From positions 209,996-271,809 of the forward strand of contig MU621090.1 in NCBI GenBank assembly GCA_025399215.1: a stretch of 61,814 nucleotides of DNA, in the 5' to 3' direction. This DNA comes from Globomyces pollinis-pini. Its lineage: Eukaryota; Chytridiomycota; Chytridiomycetes; Rhizophydiales; Globomycetaceae. Each line of letters begins with the position of its first letter. Positions within the stretch are counted from its first letter, which is position 1. A model generated the notes under the pieces. It made no database searches and was not told where the DNA came from. It saw nothing but the letters and a program-made list of their open reading frames with translations. Below, piece by piece: positions 58,454-61,814 of this stretch. The position numbers were made by a program, and so were the translations under genes.

Positions 58454-60185
58454 CACTGTGAGACTGGTTGTTTGTATGGTTCAATTTCAATTTTAGCCCA
58501 CGTAATGAACTCGCTTTTCAAATTAATAGGAATTCCATAGGTTTGATGTGATGGATTCTCCTTACTTGCAATTGTCATCATACAACGATCAAACTGATCT
58601 CCTAGACGCATTTTTAACCTAAAGTTAGTCATATATATTTACCATTGTTTCACTCTTCTTTTCATATCGACACGCACACCCATTGGAAGATGATTGTAAT
58701 TAGCATAAATTTCTCGAAATACACTTTAAAGTCAAAACAAATAAAATACTGATTGTAGCGTAATATCTCACCTTTCCCATTTGGTTTTGATGGCTTTTCA
58801 GGTAGTGTGGTCTCTGTTGGCTTCATTCGCTTCGCGGAAGGATCAACTGCACTATCATTTGGTCTCTTTTCCATAGCAGGTATAGGAACTTTATCCGTTC
58901 TTTGCTCTTGTGCAGGATTGACCTCTTCAGCTGCTGTTGTTGTTGTTGTTGGTGGTGTGTCTACTACCATTGGGGTGTCTGAAGCTGCATCAGTTTGTTC
59001 AGGGGCAATAACTTGTTCCATTTTTGCTACTAGTGTAGCTTGTGCATGCTGTTTGAATTCGAATTCCTTTCCGGATGGGATAATGTCCTCATGGTCAGAT
59101 TGATGTACTGGGCTAATTAATGGAAGGTATTCTTACTCTTTTTCTTGAACTCAGAAATACAGCTTGCGACTTCTGACGTTGATAATTTCATTGGCAAATT
59201 TATCATACCGCAAAGATCCATATAACTAATTGGGACAGTTGGTGCCGAGTGGTTGGATTTCTTTGTATAATCCAGCAAACCTTTTCTATATGAGTATGCA
59301 GTCACTTACCATTATCTATTTTCAGGTTGAACCAATCCAGAAATCTGTCCACTAAAGTACTTGGTATAGCAATTTCAGTCTTTCCTTTATCAGTGGTACA
59401 TACACAATCATGTGCTAATTGTCCGATATTGTCTTCCAAATATTCAAGTATTGCGTTCTTGATTGATTCACGTTGACCTTTTCGTAAGTTGGAAAGTGAC
59501 CCAGGATGGGATTTTTTGAAGACCAAGGTGTAAGGAGTCAAGGTCCCATACTCGGACAGACTTTTTGGATTTATCAATAATTTCCGTTGTTCAAAAATAG
59601 GTACAGCGGGTTCAGCTGTTCGAGTTGGTAATACAGTGGGAATATTTGCTCGTGTTGATGATCCTAACCTGTCAATGTATTTATAAATACTAGCTGGAGG
59701 CTCTTTTGTTGGTAATTCTTTCAAAGGCAACTCTTTTGCAGGAGTAGATGGTTTAAAAGCAACTGGATTTGCCGGTTTTGGTGTGGAAGCGGGTGTAAGT
59801 TTAGTTATTTTGGGCTATCATTAGAAACAATTGTATACAACTTGTTCTACAGGAATCTTTGCATTTTTGACCTACAATAAGCAACCAAATATCAAACAGG
59901 AATAGTTGAAGATTGTTTTTTTGAATCATCCTTTGCCATCAATAGTTTAGTGAGTTGAACAATTTGATCATTTTGATCTGCAATCTACAGGATCAGCATT
60001 ATACCTATGGATACTTTTTTATGTAAATCAGCAATAATCCGAGAAGCAACCGAAGACTCTTGCAAAGATTTAAGATATTTCGCCTGATAATCCATCGTTC
60101 TTTGAAAAAAAAGAAAACCAGTGAAGTTCGTCCAATACCCAAAGTTCATTACCATCTCATTCAGATCAATAGAGAATAGAAGCAT
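58454..60185 (-). CDS. Unrecognised multi-exon protein with conserved-looking C-terminus
   Basis: Read from ATG at 60185 or from a second in-frame exon starting MDYQAKYLKSLQESS. An N-terminal coiled coil is followed by a Pro-rich linker, then a folded region (RKGQRESIKNAILEYLEDN, LSTSEVASCISEF). A low-complexity Thr/Pro region precedes a C-terminal block with FREIYANYNHLPMGVRVDM, KRRVKQWLKMRLG and YGIPINLKSEFITWAKIEIE. The last junction uses a 24-nt intron (58619-58642). No family was recognised. The C-terminal block looks conserved by composition, while the middle is probably a disordered linker. Exon limits between 59740 and 60100 are approximate. Confidence 0.55.
58619..58642 (-). other. 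24-nt micro-intron near the end of the unrecognised gene
   Basis: On the minus strand it starts GTAAATATAT and ends GACTAACTTTAG, a strong CTAAC branch point a few bases before the acceptor. Removal joins KRRVKQW to LKMRLG in frame. Confidence 0.85.
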
Positions 60186-60295
60186 AATCCATACACAAGA
60201 ACTTGATTTTCATTCTAATTTTTATTCAATAAAGATTCACATCAATTTTTTTAAACTCTTGTCAGTGGCTTCAAGGCTTTCCTTCAATTGGCCTA

Positions 60296-61243
60296 ATGGG
60301 AAATTCAGATCTAACTCCCCCAAGTACTACACCAAGCTCTCCTTTGTCAAAACCATCCAAAGATTCAGCAATAGCAGTCTCAAAATTGCCTCTACCATCT
60401 TCTCCAAGATCACTCAATATGCGGCTAGTAAAGTCTATGCCATCCTTGAGAGATTCTTTCAATAACTCCTCTTTGGAACCTAGGAAGGGTAATGATTGTT
60501 TAGCTACTTCATTCACCAATTTGTATAAATTAATGGATATCGAATTGAATGTCATTGGTCAATCTTTGATCACCAATCGACGGATTTATATTAGAGAAGA
60601 TTATGCAGTGGATTTGGATGGGAAAAGACAACGTTTGTTGCTCTTCAATGATCTATTGATATGCGGTCCCACTTTTCCTATCATTCCCAAATCGGTTTTA
60701 TACAAGTCTCAAAAAATCATTCCTTTTGTAACACCATTTGGTATTCATAAACAATCGCAAGCAGGGATATGTATTGTGTCGAAATCCTTTGCCCCACTTG
60801 ATTTGGTGTTTGATGATGAAGAAAGTAGAGACGCTTGGTATAACACAGTCAATACAGCAATCAATGCATATCATGACGGGCAAAATTCGCATAGTGGTTC
60901 AGACCTCGAATGTTCTTCTGTGAGAGACAGTGAAGTGGCAGCAAGTATTCGATCGGATATAAACCCTTTTCGTATTGTGCCATGGGTGCCTGACAATGAG
61001 GTAATCATATGTTGGTTGGATTAATATTCAGGCTCAAGTTTGTATGGTTTGTAGGCGTTCCAGATTCACGTTCTTTAATAGACGACATCATTGCAGGTAA
61101 TATTAAATGTTTAACTTAGATTAGGCTATGTGGACGTGTAATCTGTAAGTTTAATAGTTCAATTAATATCAGGTGGTCCTTGCTCTACTTTTGTTCAAAC
61201 CGATGAAAGAAAGCTACGATGTTGTATTGAATGTTCACAATAA
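60296..61243 (+). CDS. PH-FYVE domain protein
   Basis: Exons 60296-61000, 61032-61096, 61125-61144 and 61173-61243 sum to 861 nt, or 286 aa; introns are 31, 28 and 28 nt, and one exon is only 20 nt. A Ser/Pro-rich N-terminus leads into a PH domain (RRIYIREDYAVDL, KRQRLLLFNDLLICG) of the RhoGEF/FGD type. The FYVE zinc finger is WVPDNEAQVCMVCRRS, then NRRHHCRLCGRVIC (the RRHHCR motif that reads PI3P), ending CCIECSQ. No DH domain is present. It should bind PI3P-rich endosomal membranes. It is divergent from the gene at 58454-60185 with 110 bp between starts. Confidence 0.92.
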
Positions 61244-61359
61244 GGTTTAATGTATCGAATAAAGTAATTTATGTTTTAATGACCACCTGAATCATTTGAA
61301 TAAGAAAATGAAGCTTAATTTAAGTCTGTGATATTTTGATAAAACGAGTCTAAGATTAT

Positions 61360-61814
61360 TTATTGCATGCTTTTAATCACCGCAAGAATAGCCGTTCTTA
61401 ATCCAAACTGGGTTATTCCACAATCTTTCAATTTAGCATCAGTAATAGCCAATTCACCAGTGCCCATCAAATCTTCCAGAAGAATTCCTTGATTGCAAAA
61501 CACTTCCTGAACCTTGATGATATCAGATTCAGGTCTTTTTCGATCAGTCCGCAACCTTTCAAAGAATGGTTCCAATGTGGTGATATGAACTAAAATTAGA
61601 TATAAAATTTACCTTTTTTGAAAGCATCATCATCTGTCTGAACATAATATCGCGCGTTTGCTTCAATGCCTGAAACGTCAATAATTTGACCCAGTGTCCC
61701 GTCGTCAAGTTTCGCGTATATTGTAACAGTCGAATGTTCCGCTATTTCAAACACTTTTTTCACCTCCTGTAGGAGTAGAGTCCAGTCCAGGAAAGGTTGG
61801 GTATTTAGCAAAAC
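61360..61814 (-). CDS. Protein with SAM-like C-terminal domain (partial)
   Basis: C-terminal part of a gene that continues past the window edge. A 23-nt intron (61590-61612) joins DDDAFKK to VHITTLEPFFERLRTD in frame. The last 50 residues (LLEDLMGTGELAITDAKLKD, then CGITQFGLRTAILAVIKSM) have the SAM-domain pattern, where a late helix follows a Leu-Gly-Ile-like turn. SAM domains mediate protein-protein oligomerisation. Upstream there is a beta-rich segment, STVTIYAKLDDGTLGQIIDV. Frame upstream of about 61790 is uncertain, and the family was not recognised. Confidence 0.6.
61590..61612 (-). other. 23-nt micro-intron, the shortest seen
   Basis: On the minus strand it starts GTAAATTTTA and ends TCTAATTTTAG. 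If retained it gives an in-frame stop; if removed the flanking frames join as one continuous protein leading into the SAM-like domain. Confidence 0.75.

Noticed and set aside
1..61814. CRISPR arrays, transposons or horizontally acquired bacterial islands
   Set aside because: No spaced direct repeats, transposase motifs, terminal inverted repeats or blocks of intron-less bacterial-type genes were seen; all major genes belong to eukaryotic families with host-like introns.

Overview
The window is a gene-dense stretch of an AT-rich eukaryotic nuclear genome. Fungal-type gene families (Hsp104, Sgf11, a CLU1 protein, PPR proteins, bHLH-zip and small C2H2 factors, PH-FYVE and Sel1 proteins) point to an early-diverging, probably zoosporic member of the fungal side of opisthokonts. 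An IQCH-type (ciliary/sperm) protein and a GAF-GAF-cyclase fit a flagellated life cycle. This placement is inference; no phylogeny was run. Standard stop codons are used.

The most striking global property is the introns. Splicing by hand with family conservation and reading frame as guides, nearly every intron is 23-35 nt, most often 26-31 nt. They have GT..AG ends and often a CTAAC/ACTAA-like branch point almost touching the acceptor. For all thirteen genes whose exons I summed completely, coding length came out divisible by three. Intergenic gaps are short (56 bp between one divergent pair) and many gene ends converge within 30-90 bp.

Layout. 1-5.6 kb: acyl-CoA oxidase N-terminus (partial), a PPR protein, a BCAS3-like WD40 protein. 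5.7-10.6 kb (minus): GAF-GAF-nucleotidyl-cyclase-like protein, bHLH-zip factor. 11.2-16.5 kb: second PPR protein, HGH1, a steroid 5-alpha-reductase family enzyme, SGF11. 16.9-24 kb (plus): mitochondrial aconitase, then a heat-shock pair (Hsp104 and Hsp20) with heat-shock elements, then a C2H2 zinc-finger protein. 24-28.6 kb: CLU1 and a calmodulin-like EF-hand protein. 28.7-37.2 kb (minus): RAD17 clamp loader, 2OG-Fe(II) oxygenase, a small secreted orphan, VPS39, PTEN. 37.4-41.5 kb: an ABCC transporter. 41.6-51.1 kb (minus): coiled-coil protein, IQCH-like protein, and a 980-aa fusion of a truncated S9C-peptidase-like domain to a UDP-glucose-pyrophosphorylase-like domain, both lacking catalytic motifs. 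51.4-54.5 kb (plus): two tandem poly(ADP-ribose) glycohydrolase paralogues. 54.5-61.8 kb: pseudokinase-Sel1 protein, a disordered nuclear protein, an unrecognised protein, a PH-FYVE protein and a partial SAM-domain-like gene.

The parts most worth following up are the micro-intron architecture, the double-pseudoenzyme fusion, the two PARG paralogues (one with an N-terminal PCNA-binding-type motif, the other with extra introns flanking a 13-nt exon in its catalytic signature), and the cyclase whose transition-state residues are replaced. No tRNA, rRNA, transposon or CRISPR array was recognised.
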